Below are positions 17,398 to 27,089 of a stretch of DNA of 64,000 nucleotides, in pieces. This stretch comes from Jeotgalibacillus sp. ET6 (GTDB lineage Bacteria > Bacillota > Bacilli > Bacillales > Jeotgalibacillaceae). The position numbers and the translations under genes are program-made. Numbering within the stretch: the first letter of the stretch is position 1; every line of letters begins with the position of its first letter. Below the pieces are notes generated by a model, which had not been told where the DNA came from, made no database searches, and saw only the letters and a program-made list of their open reading frames with translations. The stretch is from the NCBI RefSeq assembly GCF_029667115.1, contig NZ_JARUIU010000008.1:62001-126000 (forward strand). Direction: 5' to 3'.

Positions 17398-17997
17398 ATA
17401 TAGGCACTTTTCAGCCGCGTTCAACTCTATTTCTGTCGAATTTAGACAGAGGAGGAAGAAAGATTCATGTTATCTTTTTATCCCTCAGCTGTGGAAATAA
17501 TTTACTGCTTCTTGGGTAAACGCTGACCTGAGTGCTCTTCCGTGTAGTATAGACTATTTTTAAAGAGAGTTGGAGAGTCGAATGATGGAGAAATTGTATA
17601 TTACAAAATAGACGAAGTTTTTACAATAGTAGAAAAAGAGGGGAAACACCTATATAAAAGGGGGTGAAGCGTTTTCCTTCTTAAAATAATTCGATCTGCT
17701 GTAATAAAATAATAATCGATCTGTAATGAAAAAAACCCGTCATCACATTGAATGACAGGTTCTTAAACGTTTATTTTTGCGGAAGAAGTATAAAACAAAC
17801 CTCTCTGGAACTGCATTATTGCTGACTTTCGGCTGGTATTTTGTCACTAATTGACTTATAGAAGCTTTCTTTTATTAAAATAAAGATCTTTGAACACTGG
17901 AGGGAAAATAGAACGAGTGACTCATCCTCTAAATTAAGCAGACATTTGAACATATATAGGTGGATGGTCTGAAAAATTGAAAAAAGCTGAAATAAGC
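17398..17997. other. 600-bp intergenic region without recognised gene
   Basis: Contains no frame with a ribosome binding site. A weak hairpin AACCCGTCAT / ATGACAGGTT (17733-17762) could be a terminator. The remainder, rich in A and T, holds nothing I can identify. Confidence 0.5.
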
Positions 17998-19695
17998 TTA
18001 TTCGTTCTTTTCATGCGTTGCAGTTTCTGTCTCGCTTACATTTGGCAACGTAAATTGATTGATTTGCAACTTCATATCTTTACTCATCTCAGATAACACA
18101 TCAATTTGCTTATTCATTTCTTCAAAAGCGCGGAGCTGTTCATCTGTTGAAGCATAAATTTCTTCAGTTCCAGCTGCGGTTTGCTCAGAAACAGCTGAAA
18201 TATTTTCAATGGCAATCACCACTTGATTGGATTGAGTGCTGGATTGCTGCATGCTTTCCACGAGAGAACCGAGCTGGTCGTCAATTGCTTTAACCTTTGA
18301 TGAAATGATTTTAAAAGCAGCTTCTGTTTCATCCATTGATTCAAGCTGCTTAGAAGATAATGTCTGTCCTTCGTGAGCTGCATCGACTATAGCAGAAATG
18401 CCTTTTTGAATGTTTTGCACCATAACTGAAATTTTGTCGGTTGCCTGAGATGAGTCCTCTGCGAGCTTTTTAACTTCGTTTGCTACTACAGCAAATCCTT
18501 TTCCAGCCTCACCTGCTCTTGCAGCCTCAATTGCTGCATTTAAAGAGAGAAGGTTGGTTTGGTCTGCAATACTACGGACAAATACAGCTGCCTGTTGAAT
18601 TTCTCCTGCATACTCCGTGAACTGATCAATTGCAATTTTTATTGAGCGTGAGGACTCCGCTACTTTTTGTGCATATTGTTCCTGCATAACAAGGGATTCG
18701 CGTCCGGATTGTACAGAATGCAAAGCTTCCTTCCCTTTATCAGAAGACTCTCTGCCGATGGCAACACTTTCCCCGAACGTATGATTCATTTCTGTCATCA
18801 GCTGCGCTGTGGACTGAACGTCCTCAGAAATAGAGTAACTGCCTTTTGCCAGTTCTTCTGTTGAAGCAGCTACCTGTGAACTGCTTTCCGTCAGGCCGGT
18901 CATCCGGTTGAAGATATCGCCTGTAAAGCTGTTAACCCGGTCCCCAATTTTTTCGATTGAAGTTACCGTGCCGCGGAGATTTGTGATCATATGATTAAAT
19001 GACTGGTTTAACTGATCGATTTCAAATTTTGATGAACGGCTTGGAGGGAGAGTAATGGTCAAATCTCCTTCTGCAACCCGTTTTGCGTTTTCGACCATTT
19101 GATTTAAAGGAAGAGTTATTCTTTTAGAAATCAGTAATGTTACGGCTATAGATAAAAGAATGATGACTGCCATTGAACATAGAGCAAATGTAACAATGAA
19201 ATTGATTTTCTGTTCGGTTATTTGTACTTTATTGCTGTGCCAATCATCTGCCATACTGTCTAGCAAATAAAGGTCATTTGTTATTCCAGCCATTCTGGAC
19301 GCCTGTCTGCTTGTTTCGGATACAGAACCCTGGTCAAGGGCATCACCGGCTACTTTTATCAGTTCTTCATACTTGCTTTGTATAATTCCAAGCTGATTTT
19401 TTAAGTCCGCTGTCGGCAGAATTCCTGCAAGCTGTGTAATATTTTCCTCTGTAGCCATCAGCTGATTTTGTGTGTTCAGCCGATTGCTTTCATTTGGACT
19501 GAGGGAAAAATTAGCAAGAGACTGCTGGGAAATCAGCAGTTCGCTATTTAAGGATTCAATTTCCAGGAGAACATTCACATCTTCCTCAGAAGCTGAATTT
19601 ACTGAAATCATTTGGTAAACAATTATTGCAATAATGATTGTAGAGAGAACGAGAGGGATGAAAGCGAGTAAAAATAAACGGTTGCGCAGTGCCAT
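17998..19695 (-). CDS. methyl-accepting chemotaxis protein paired with a BMP lipoprotein
   Basis: 565 residues: transmembrane helix (about 7-27), an extracellular helical sensor region (30-165), second transmembrane helix (about 167-190), HAMP (about 190-245), then the methyl-accepting signalling domain with the conserved hairpin tip [22 protein letters not shown]. It transmits ligand state to CheA/CheW. AGGAGG lies 8 bases before the ATG and the stop of the upstream BMP lipoprotein gene overlaps that box, so the two genes are tightly coupled. The context suggests that the BMP protein presents a ligand to this receptor. Confidence 0.93.
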   Translation of the reverse strand: MALRNRLFLLAFIPLVLSTIIIAIIVYQMISVNSASEEDVNVLLEIESLNSELLISQQSLANFSLSPNESNRLNTQNQLMATEENITQLAGILPTADLKNQLGIIQSKYEELIKVAGDALDQGSVSETSRQASRMAGITNDLYLLDSMADDWHSNKVQITEQKINFIVTFALCSMAVIILLSIAVTLLISKRITLPLNQMVENAKRVAEGDLTITLPPSRSSKFEIDQLNQSFNHMITNLRGTVTSIEKIGDRVNSFTGDIFNRMTGLTESSSQVAASTEELAKGSYSISEDVQSTAQLMTEMNHTFGESVAIGRESSDKGKEALHSVQSGRESLVMQEQYAQKVAESSRSIKIAIDQFTEYAGEIQQAAVFVRSIADQTNLLSLNAAIEAARAGEAGKGFAVVANEVKKLAEDSSQATDKISVMVQNIQKGISAIVDAAHEGQTLSSKQLESMDETEAAFKIISSKVKAIDDQLGSLVESMQQSSTQSNQVVIAIENISAVSEQTAAGTEEIYASTDEQLRAFEEMNKQIDVLSEMSKDMKLQINQFTLPNVSETETATHEKNE

Positions 19696-19707
19696 GATAA
19701 AACCCTC

Positions 19708-20694
19708 CTAGTTCACTTTGTCCGGTACAGTTAAATCACCGGAAATTATTTTTTTTCGTGCATCTATAAGCTTCGCCTGCTGAGTAACCGATAAGTCTGC
19801 CAATCTGATTTCAGCAAGGGTCACCCCGTTTTCTGCAAGTCCTAATTCGTAGTCAGTCATTTCACCTGAATCGTTTACAAGGGCTTCTACGAGGTCAAAT
19901 ACAGCTATGTCCACATTTTTCATCATAGATGTCACAACGGCTTTTTCTGCAACGAAAAATTGATCTCCGTCAACACCTGCAGCAAAGATGCCTTCTTCCT
20001 GAGCTTTTAATATCGCCCCAATCCCGGTATAGCCGGCTGCAGGATAAAGAAAGTCGGCTTTTTTATCAATTTGTTCTGAAGCCAGCTTCCCGCCCAGTTC
20101 AGCATCGCCAAAATCCCCAGCATAATCAGTGATGACCTCAATATCCGGATCAGCATGCAAGGCACCGGCTCTGTATCCTGCTTCAAAACGGTGAATGACA
20201 TCAGCATCCATTCCTCCGATAAAGCCAATCACACCGGTTTTGCTCGTCATGGCAGCGACAACACCTACAAGAAAGCTTGCTTCATGCTCTTTAAAGGTCA
20301 TCGACATAACATTTTCTACATCAGAAGAACCATCGATTAAAAGAAAGGACTGATCAGGGTTTTCTTTTGCGACTTTTTCCAGTGCTTCCTGAACAGAAAA
20401 TCCAAGACCGATGACCAAATCCATGTCTTCTTTAACCAATTCATTTAATTTTTCCTCATAATCGCCATCTGGAGCTTCGCGGTAATCGAATCGCACACCC
20501 AGTTCATTTCGTGCGCGTTCAAGCCCTTTGAAGGCAGCATCATTAAAGGAGCCATCTCCTAGACCTGTATCTGAAAGCAAAATTCCAATAGTGGCCTTAA
20601 ATGAAGTGCTTTTTACCTGCGGCTCATTAAACTGACAGCCTGACAGCAGGGTGATGAAAAGGCTCAGTGAAAGGGCCCATGCTAATAATTTCAT
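19708..20694 (-). CDS. BMP family (Med/PnrA-like) substrate-binding lipoprotein
   Basis: 328 residues. A lipobox LLSGC with acylated C20 makes it an extracellular membrane-anchored lipoprotein. The periplasmic-binding fold of the BMP family is evident: DTGLGDGSFND at the start, GLGFSVQEAL, IGFIGGMDADVIHRFEAGYRA, YPAAGYTGIG and GVDGDQ. Family members bind purine nucleosides and usually feed an ABC importer, but no permease or ATPase lies here; instead the next gene, 12 bases downstream, is a chemoreceptor. GGAGG lies 6 bases before the ATG. Confidence 0.9.
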   Translation of the reverse strand: MKLLAWALSLSLFITLLSGCQFNEPQVKSTSFKATIGILLSDTGLGDGSFNDAAFKGLERARNELGVRFDYREAPDGDYEEKLNELVKEDMDLVIGLGFSVQEALEKVAKENPDQSFLLIDGSSDVENVMSMTFKEHEASFLVGVVAAMTSKTGVIGFIGGMDADVIHRFEAGYRAGALHADPDIEVITDYAGDFGDAELGGKLASEQIDKKADFLYPAAGYTGIGAILKAQEEGIFAAGVDGDQFFVAEKAVVTSMMKNVDIAVFDLVEALVNDSGEMTDYELGLAENGVTLAEIRLADLSVTQQAKLIDARKKIISGDLTVPDKVN

Positions 20695-20840
20695 ATGTAT
20701 CCTCCGATTAAATAAGTAATAATTAAAATCTAAAGTCCTTTATGTAACTAAAACTATTGTACTAGAAAAACTTTCCTTTATGAAGAGTTTTGTGAGAAAA
20801 AATACTCATATATTGTAAACTCACTTAAGATATATCGACA

Positions 20841-20870
20841 AAAAAATCCCAGCCTTTAGGGGGCTGGGAA
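20841..20870 (-). terminator. terminator of the thioesterase gene
   Basis: TCCCAGCC (20847-20854) pairs with GGCTGGGA (20862-20869); the preceding A-run reads as a T-run on the minus strand. Confidence 0.88.
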
Positions 20871-20883
20871 AATAAAGTTTGTA

Positions 20884-21393
20884 CTACAGATGTTTTTTTG
20901 AAAAGAATTGTGCAAGCTCCTGACTGTGGAGCTTTCTTGCTTTTCTGTGAGATGCCCGGTTTTCTGCTGTTTGATTGAGCCATTTCTCTTCTTCCGTTTC
21001 AGCGATAATCTGAGGCACTCTGGATGGTTTCCCATCCTCAGTCAAAGCCACAAAGGTAAGAAAGGAAATCGCAGCAACTGATTCTTCACCTGTCAGAAGC
21101 TTTTCGGTCGTAACCCTTACAAACACTTCCATCGAACTTTTGCCTGTGTAGGTAACAAACGCTTCTAATGTAACCGCATCTCCCACACGGATTGGCTTTA
21201 AAAAGTCTACAGAATCAGTGGAAGCAGTCACAACAGCAGCTCTGGCTAACTTTGTGGCAGCAATTGAAGCTACATTGTCTATATAAGCCATAAGCTTTCC
21301 TCCAAATAAGGTTCCATGGTGATTTGTATCAGGAGGGAGAACATGGCTGGTCTGAATCGTTCTCGTGTCGCTCATATGTTTTTGATTTTGCAT
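20884..21393 (-). CDS. hotdog-fold acyl-CoA thioesterase (YkhA-like)
   Basis: 169 residues with one hotdog domain: HVLPPDTNHHGTLFGGKLM, the helix IDNVASIAATKLARA and the strand TASTDSVDFLKPI. The N-H-x-G-T-L-F-G-G loop and the aspartate of MAYIDNVA are the expected catalytic elements of the BFIT/YkhA class, which hydrolyses medium- to long-chain acyl-CoA as hexamers. GGAG lies 8 bases before the first ATG. It is monocistronic with its own terminator. Confidence 0.9.
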   Translation of the reverse strand: MQNQKHMSDTRTIQTSHVLPPDTNHHGTLFGGKLMAYIDNVASIAATKLARAAVVTASTDSVDFLKPIRVGDAVTLEAFVTYTGKSSMEVFVRVTTEKLLTGEESVAAISFLTFVALTEDGKPSRVPQIIAETEEEKWLNQTAENRASHRKARKLHSQELAQFFSKKHL

Positions 21394-21489
21394 TATAAAT
21401 TCTCCTTTTTATGTAATCTGTGGTGACGGATCCTGTTTTATTCCTAAATCGCTAAATTGAACTTGTATAAAGAAGGCTGAAGTAAAAAA

Positions 21490-21510
21490 ACATTGGCGCA
21501 TGGCCAATGT
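21490..21510 (-). terminator. terminator of the 42-residue membrane protein gene
   Basis: ACATTGGC / GCCAATGT with a 5-base loop; the adjoining A-run (21483-21490) supplies the T-run on the minus strand. Confidence 0.85.
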
Positions 21511-21511
21511 T

Positions 21512-21640
21512 TTATGGTTTAGGATCTACTTTTTCCGCATCTTTTGTATTTAAAGGAATTCTTAAAAAATACATAAGGGCGCCGCCTACCAGTCCGATAA
21601 GAGCTACGAAGCCAATTAAAGTCGCTGTCATTTGAAGCAT
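21512..21640 (-). CDS. small single-pass membrane protein (42 aa)
   Basis: MLQMTATLIGFVALIGLVGG followed by LMYFLRIPLNTKDAEK and VDPKP. One glycine-rich transmembrane helix and a short charged tail that would face the cytoplasm. GAGGAGG stands about 9 bases before the ATG and a strong terminator begins right at the stop codon, so it is very likely a real single-gene unit. No family recognised. Confidence 0.75.
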   Translation of the reverse strand: MLQMTATLIGFVALIGLVGGALMYFLRIPLNTKDAEKVDPKP

Positions 21641-21816
21641 TACGCACAGCCTCCTCTCAAAATGGATAAGTCATTTAATGACTTAAGTATAAGGGATGAA
21701 GCACCTATTAGTAAAATCTTTTATTAATCCAGCGTGAATGGAAAAACTTTCACCATCCATAAGCTAATGAAATGCTGTGTATCAGCCCAGTATAGTTGTC
21801 TTTACTAAACAAAAAC

Positions 21817-22039
21817 GAGCCAGGGACAAAAAGAGTCTAAGGCTCGCTGACCGGTTCACTTCGCTTCAGGCGGACGCTTTCAGCAGGGGCGGAGCTGAGC
21901 CTTTTCAGGACATAGCCCTGGAAAGGCTCAGCTTGCCGTCACATCCTGCAGGAGTCGCCACCCTCCGCTTCGTTCACCTCATACTTTGCGGTATATACTG
22001 TCTCAATTTCTAAACTATTTAAGTTAAGTCCCAACCTCG
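21817..22039 (+). repeat. family A repeat, copy 3 (near full length)
   Basis: Starts with CGAGCCAGGGACAAAA and ends with TTAAGTCCCAACCTCG, whose reverse complement resembles the start (terminal inverted repeat). Internally CAGGCGGACGCTTTC, the CTGAGCC palindrome and GCAGGAGTCGCCACC are conserved. The first hairpin CGAGCC...GGCTCG has no T-run here. Confidence 0.88.
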
Positions 22040-22074
22040 CAGTTCTAGTTATAGCTGCAGTCAGCGCTCAGTAA

Positions 22075-23304
22075 TTAAAATGCCCAGTCGCCATTTTTAA
22101 ATACGGGTTCTGCTGTACCGTCTTCATTAATTCCATCTATACTCATTTGATCTGAGCCGATCATAAAATCAACATGTGTAATGCTGCTGTTAAGACCGCT
22201 GCTTGCAAGTTCCTCTTCATTCATCGTTTTACCGCCTTCTACACAAAATGCGTAGGCACTGCCGATGGCAAGATGATTAGACGCATTTTCGTCAAAAAGC
22301 GTGTTGTAAAACAAGACATTTGATTGAGAAATCGGTGACTTATGAGGCACTAAAGCCACTTCACCCAGACGTTGTGAGCCTTCGTCTGTCCCGATTAATT
22401 TTTTTAGTATTTGTTCACCTTCATCTGCTTTTACATCAACAATCCTGCCATTTTCAAAGGTGAGAGTGAAACCATCTATTATATTTCCTCCATAGCTAAG
22501 AGGCTTTGTATTTGTAACAGTTCCATTTACACCGTCTTTATGGGGGACAGTGAAAACTTCTTCTGTCGGCATGTTAGCCATAAAGGTGTGTCCTTTTTCA
22601 TTTATGCTGCCAGCTCCCGCCCAAAGATGGCCTTTTGGCAGTTCAATCGTTAAGTCAGTGCCTGGAGCTGTGTAATGAAGCTTTGTGTATTTTTTTGCGT
22701 TTAGGTAAGCTGCTTTCTCATGAAGCGTCTCATCATGCTCTTTCCATGCTGCTACAGGGTCTGGCTGATCTACACGGACGGCCTTAAAAATGGCGTTCCA
22801 TAATGAGCTTACTGCCTCTTCCTCTGAATGATCCGGAAACACTTTTTTCGCCCAGCCCGCAGATGGAGCGGCTATCACGGTCCAGCTTACTTTATCTGAC
22901 TGAATGTACTTGCGGTATTGAGAAAGTGCTTTGCCTGCTGCCTGCTGGAATGAAGAGATCTTCTCAGGATCCACTCCTTTTAATAAGTCAGGGCTTGCAG
23001 AAACAATATTCATAAATGCAGCACCTTCTTTCGCCATGGATTCACGCTCAATTCGCTTCCATTCCGGGAATTCACTGAACGAATCCTCAGGGGCCAGATC
23101 GTACCGCATACGGTTCACTTCATCATCTGCCCAGTCGACAAAAACCTGTCTTGCGCCAGCTTCATATGCTTTTTTTGTAACAAGTCTTACAAATGGTGCG
23201 TTTTCAATACTTGCTCCAATGTACAGCCACTGGTCCGGCTGTATATTAACGCCTACTTTTACAGCGAGGTCAGCATACTTATCTAATAATTCCTGATGCG
23301 TCAT
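22075..23304 (-). CDS. ampS: M29 family metallo-aminopeptidase (AmpS-like)
   Basis: 409 residues. The C-terminal half carries the M29 metal-binding residues: glutamate in MPTEEVFTVPHKDGVNG, glutamate in LGEVALVPHKSP, histidine in NASNHLAIGSAYAF and the final THVDFMIGS. These cobalt- or zinc-dependent enzymes release N-terminal residues from peptides in the cytoplasm. AAAGGAG lies 7 bases before the ATG. Divergent from motAB. Confidence 0.93.
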   Translation of the reverse strand: MTHQELLDKYADLAVKVGVNIQPDQWLYIGASIENAPFVRLVTKKAYEAGARQVFVDWADDEVNRMRYDLAPEDSFSEFPEWKRIERESMAKEGAAFMNIVSASPDLLKGVDPEKISSFQQAAGKALSQYRKYIQSDKVSWTVIAAPSAGWAKKVFPDHSEEEAVSSLWNAIFKAVRVDQPDPVAAWKEHDETLHEKAAYLNAKKYTKLHYTAPGTDLTIELPKGHLWAGAGSINEKGHTFMANMPTEEVFTVPHKDGVNGTVTNTKPLSYGGNIIDGFTLTFENGRIVDVKADEGEQILKKLIGTDEGSQRLGEVALVPHKSPISQSNVLFYNTLFDENASNHLAIGSAYAFCVEGGKTMNEEELASSGLNSSITHVDFMIGSDQMSIDGINEDGTAEPVFKNGDWAF

Positions 23305-23404
23305 AAATTCAGTCTCCTTTATGTAAATAGATTCATATTTATTTTATCAATTAATTTTAATAAATCAAAAAAAGCCCTCTTTTGTTGGATAAAAAATAAA
23401 AATC

Positions 23405-23431
23405 TAAAATGCAGTCCATGTTTACCGATAT
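23405..23431 (+). promoter_or_regulatory. sigma-D (motility) promoter of motAB
   Basis: TAAA (23405-23408), 15-base spacer, ACCGATAT (23424-23431): the sigma-D consensus TAAA-N15-GCCGATAT with a single mismatch, about 40 bases upstream of motA. B. subtilis motAB is also sigma-D dependent. Confidence 0.85.
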
Positions 23432-23472
23432 AAAGAAAGTAAGCAAGAAATCTGTGAATGTAGGTGAAATGA

Positions 23473-24273
23473 TTGGATAAGTCCACGGTATTTGGAATAA
23501 TATTCGGATTTTTAGCGATTGGCATTGGTATAGTACTGAAGGGTGTAGAGCCGAGTGCTCTTTTAAATGGTCCAGCTTTAATGATTATCATTTTAGGAAC
23601 GGTTGCGTCTGTGACCATTGCATTTCCCATGTCAGAATTAAAACGTGTTCCGAAGCTTTTTGGCATTCTTTTTAAAGAAAACAAATCAACGGATGTTAAG
23701 CAGGTCATCAGGATGTTTGGTGAATGGGCAGAGCTTGCTAGGAAAGAAGGCCTGCTGGCTCTTGAAACAAAGACAGAAGAAATTGAAGATTCTTTTTTAC
23801 GAAATGGTCTTGGGTTAGCAATTGACGGCCAGAACGCAGACTATATTAGAGATGTACTGTCAGAAGAAATTGATGCGATGGAAGAACGTCATCTTTCAGG
23901 AGCATCGATCTTTACCCAGGCAGGAACGTATGCCCCCACACTCGGCGTTTTGGGAGCGGTTGTAGGCCTGATTGCTGCACTTGGCGATATGAATGATACA
24001 GAGGCACTGGGACATGCGATTTCTGCTGCTTTTATTGCTACTCTGCTAGGAATTTTCACCGGCTATGTTTTATGGCATCCATTTGCCAATAAACTAAAAA
24101 GGAAATCAACAAATGAAGTGATGATCAAAAATATGATGATTGAAGGCATTTTATCTGTTTTGGAAGGAGAGGCGCCCAGAGTCATCGAGCAAAAGCTTGC
24201 ATCTTATCTGCCAGCGAAAGAAAGAGAAAAGCTAATGGATGAAAGCGGGGCGGTTGAAAGTGTCGAGGCGTAG
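23473..24273 (+). CDS. motA: flagellar stator protein MotA
   Basis: 266 residues very like B. subtilis MotA: four transmembrane helices (about 5-20, 32-52, 150-170, 182-202), the cytoplasmic loop with LARKEGLLALE that touches FliG, and FTQAGTYAPTLGVLGAVVGLIAAL with the channel proline. With MotB it forms the ion-driven stator. The start is a TTG; a weak AGGTG precedes it. motB overlaps its end by 14 bases. Confidence 0.96.
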   Translation: MDKSTVFGIIFGFLAIGIGIVLKGVEPSALLNGPALMIIILGTVASVTIAFPMSELKRVPKLFGILFKENKSTDVKQVIRMFGEWAELARKEGLLALETKTEEIEDSFLRNGLGLAIDGQNADYIRDVLSEEIDAMEERHLSGASIFTQAGTYAPTLGVLGAVVGLIAALGDMNDTEALGHAISAAFIATLLGIFTGYVLWHPFANKLKRKSTNEVMIKNMMIEGILSVLEGEAPRVIEQKLASYLPAKEREKLMDESGAVESVEA

Positions 24274-25090
24274 AAAAAAACATAAACACGAAGAGCATGT
24301 AGATGAGTCCTGGCTGCTTCCCTATGCGGATCTGTTAACTTTACTTTTAGCGCTGTTTATTGTGTTATTTGCAAGCAGCAGTGTGAATGAAGCTAAGTTC
24401 CAGCAAATGTCACAGGTTTTCAATGATATCTTTACAGGCGGAGAAAACGTGCTGGATTATGCCAGCCTGATTGAAGAAAACGATGAGGAAGATCAGATTG
24501 ACCCTGTAGATGGAGCCAATGAAACGGACATGGAATTAACAGAAGCAGAGCAGACGGTTCAGGAAATTCTGGATGTGCAGGCAGAACGGGATTCAGCTAT
24601 TGCGAGAGACCAGGAAGAACTAAAGGAAATTCAGCGTGCCATTAATGAATATATATCTAAAAACAATTTGAACGATCAATTTGCCACCCAGCTGACAGAT
24701 GAAGGGCTTTTGCTGACCATCCGGGATAATGTCCTATTTGCTTCAGGATCCGCAACGGTTCAGGCCTCTTACAGCGGAGCAGCAGAAGAAGTTGCACAGC
24801 TTCTTGAATTTGATCCGCCACGAAATGTGATTATATCCGGACACACTGATAATGTACCGATTGGAAGTGCCGACTTCAGTTCTAACTGGGAATTAAGCGT
24901 GATGAGAGCAGTTAATTTTATGAAGCTGGTGATCAATAATCCGAACCTCGATCCGCAATGGTTCAGCGCAAAAGGCTTTGGAGAATATCAGCCAATCGCT
25001 TCAAATGATTCTGAATCAGGCAGAGCACAAAACAGAAGAGTGGAAATTTTAATTTTGCCTAAGGTATCCAGTGATGTTGTTAGTCGATAA
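24260..25090 (+). CDS. motB: flagellar stator protein MotB
   Basis: 276 residues: basic cytoplasmic tip, one transmembrane helix with the ion-carrying aspartate in LPYADLLTLLLALFIVLFAS, an acidic linker of about 60 residues, and an OmpA-like peptidoglycan-binding domain (IISGHTDNVPIG, NWELSVMRAVNFM, NRRVEILILP). The GTG at 24260 is 6 bases after GGGGCGG and matches the B. subtilis N-terminus; upstream ATG 24239 lacks such a site. Translation is coupled to motA. Confidence 0.96.
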   Translation: MSRRRKKHKHEEHVDESWLLPYADLLTLLLALFIVLFASSSVNEAKFQQMSQVFNDIFTGGENVLDYASLIEENDEEDQIDPVDGANETDMELTEAEQTVQEILDVQAERDSAIARDQEELKEIQRAINEYISKNNLNDQFATQLTDEGLLLTIRDNVLFASGSATVQASYSGAAEEVAQLLEFDPPRNVIISGHTDNVPIGSADFSSNWELSVMRAVNFMKLVINNPNLDPQWFSAKGFGEYQPIASNDSESGRAQNRRVEILILPKVSSDVVSR

Positions 25091-25195
25091 CATAAATAGA
25101 CAATGGATGTGCCGTTCCAGCCTTCGCCTTCATAAAATTAACAGGATACTAGAATCAAATAGGGTATAGACACATTTAAGAGAAGTTTAAATTGC

Positions 25196-25357
25196 ATGAG
25201 GCGGATAAAGCGGGAGGTAGCGGCGCTCTGCAGGATATGACGGTTGCTGAAGACTTTACAGGAGGGCGCTCTGAAAAGGCTCAGCGTCGTATCTGTTTCC
25301 GCCTGAAGTCCAATGAACCGGCCGTAGAGCTTGAGACACTTGTCTCAGGCTATTTTT
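25196..25357 (-). repeat. family A repeat, copy 4 (strongly decayed)
   Basis: Minus-orientation remnant: traces of the GCGGAGG-TGGCG core, GAAAAGGCTCAGCGTCGT and CCGCCTGAAG, ending in the hairpin AGCTTGAGACA / TGTCTCAGGCT (25328-25351) plus ATTTTT. A frame of 92 codons across it looks like repeat noise. The flanks 25091-25195 and 25358-25555 hold nothing recognisable. Confidence 0.65.
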
Positions 25358-25569
25358 CGTTTCTCAGAAAATACTTACTGAAAGACAAAACAAATTTAGA
25401 GACACTGGATAGGATGCTGAGCCACTTATCAGCCACTTTGCACTTTAAAAGCAATTATCCTAATATGTGACAAAAAATATCAATTTTCTTGTTTAGTTTG
25501 CATCAGGCAGGGAAAACCATTTATTAGTTAACTTTACATAAACTATTTACTTAAAAGGGGGAGAAGTAT

Positions 25570-26943
25570 TTGGAAGGTTTTTTAGAAGGAGTGGCTACTT
25601 TTTCAGAGCAGCTGTGGGGTTATCCATTAATCGCTATTTTACTATTTTCGGGAATCTTTATGACTGTAAAACTCGGTTTTATTCAGTTTCGCTATCCTAT
25701 TTATATTTTTAAGCAAACATTCGGAAGTATTTTTAAGAAGCCAAAAGGCGAAGGGACGGTTACGCCATTTCAGGCTCTGACCTCAGCATTATCCTCAACG
25801 GTCGGGGCTGCAAACATTGTCGGAGTACCCGCTGCCATTATGTTTGGAGGACCAGGTGCAGTCTTTTGGATGTGGGTAATTGCCTTGATTGGAATGTCAC
25901 TTAAATTTTCCGAAAGCGCATTGGCTGTTCATTACCGCGAAAAAAATGAAGCAGGAGAATTTGTCGGCGGTCCTATGTACTATATGACAAAAGGACTTGG
26001 AATGAAATGGCTTGGTATTTGGTTCTCCTTCGCTCTAATGCTTGAACTGATTCCAAGTATTATGGTGCAGGGAAATTCATTATCAAGCACCGTTGAAGAG
26101 TCTTTTAATATTCCGGCTCTTTGGACAGGAATTGCAGTAGCGGTAATTGTGGGGATCATTGTATTTGGCGGGATTAAGAGAATTGGCCAGGTCACACAGA
26201 TTTTTATTCCTTTCATGGCTCTTGTTTATGTTGGCGGAGCGCTTGTTATATTGTTTATGAATTTAAATATGCTTCCTGAATTTTTTAACTTAATCTTCTC
26301 TAATGCTTTTTCTCCAGCACCTGTAGTTGGTGGATTCGCCGGTGCAGCAATCGTTGATGTCATTCGCTGGGGGTTTGCGCGTGGTTTGTATTCCAATGAA
26401 GCAGGACTCGGTACAGCGCCAATGGCTCACGCAGCTGCTCAAACCGACCATCCCGTTCGTCAGGCCTTCTGGTCAATTGGGGGAATCGTTGTTGATACTT
26501 TAGTCATTTGTACGGCAACTGCTTTTGTTGTTTTATCTTCCGGGGTTTGGACGGGAGAAAATGCAATGGAGAACAGCAGTGCACTAACAACGATTGCATT
26601 TGAAAGCTATTTTGGTACCTTTGGAAGCATCCTTGTAACGGTATCGTTAATCTTCTTTGTACTTTCAACGATCTTGGTTATCATCTTTTACGGAGCAAAG
26701 CAGGCAGAGTTTTTATTCGGCTTAAAAGCTTCCTACGCTATTCAATTTGTTTATTTGGCTGCCATCGTCTTAGGTGCAGTTGGAGCTGCAGAAGTGATCT
26801 GGGGCTTCCTGGATATCATGCTTGCTGCGATTTTAATTCCTAACTTAATCGCAATCCTGCTGTTAAGCAATAAGGTAAAAGAACTCAAACATGAATTTTT
26901 TACTTCAGATAAGTATTATTTAAAAGACATTAAGAAAAAGTAA
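25570..26943 (+). CDS. AGCS family alanine/glycine/glutamine:cation symporter
   Basis: 457 residues with about ten transmembrane helices. Family marks: LTSALSSTVGAANIVGVPAA, GPGAVFWMW, GGPMYYMTKGLG, RWGFARGLYSNEAGLGTAPM and SLIFFVLSTILVIIFYGAKQ. AGCS carriers import small neutral amino acids with sodium or protons. The start is a TTG, 8 bases after GGGGGAG. The exact amino acid is unknown. A second family member lies at 33837 on the other strand. Confidence 0.92.
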   Translation: MEGFLEGVATFSEQLWGYPLIAILLFSGIFMTVKLGFIQFRYPIYIFKQTFGSIFKKPKGEGTVTPFQALTSALSSTVGAANIVGVPAAIMFGGPGAVFWMWVIALIGMSLKFSESALAVHYREKNEAGEFVGGPMYYMTKGLGMKWLGIWFSFALMLELIPSIMVQGNSLSSTVEESFNIPALWTGIAVAVIVGIIVFGGIKRIGQVTQIFIPFMALVYVGGALVILFMNLNMLPEFFNLIFSNAFSPAPVVGGFAGAAIVDVIRWGFARGLYSNEAGLGTAPMAHAAAQTDHPVRQAFWSIGGIVVDTLVICTATAFVVLSSGVWTGENAMENSSALTTIAFESYFGTFGSILVTVSLIFFVLSTILVIIFYGAKQAEFLFGLKASYAIQFVYLAAIVLGAVGAAEVIWGFLDIMLAAILIPNLIAILLLSNKVKELKHEFFTSDKYYLKDIKKK

Positions 26944-26946
26944 AAT

Positions 26947-26985
26947 AAAAAGCGCAAGGCCAGCAATCAGGGTTTTGCGCTTTTT
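26947..26985 (+). terminator. terminator after the first AGCS gene
   Basis: AAAAAGCGCAA / TTGCGCTTTTT stem, T-run included in the 3' arm. Confidence 0.88.
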
Positions 26986-27089
26986 CGTATAGTATAATAT
27001 AAACACTGATTAGAACCGCTTAAAATCTTTCATTCATACTATAAAATTGATAAAATTGTATCAACAACATATAGAGAGAGGGAATGTAT

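Noticed and set aside
17660-17665. CACCCCC on the minus strand upstream of mreBH, reminiscent of a sigma-I -35
   Set aside because: No CGAA-type -10 stands at the expected distance and the site is over 300 bases from the gene.
20695-20770. Sigma-D promoter for the BMP-chemoreceptor pair
   Set aside because: No GCCGATAT-like -10 was found upstream of the lipoprotein gene.
25192-25470. 92-codon frame after motB
   Set aside because: It runs through a decayed family A repeat, has no ribosome binding site and no protein-like composition.
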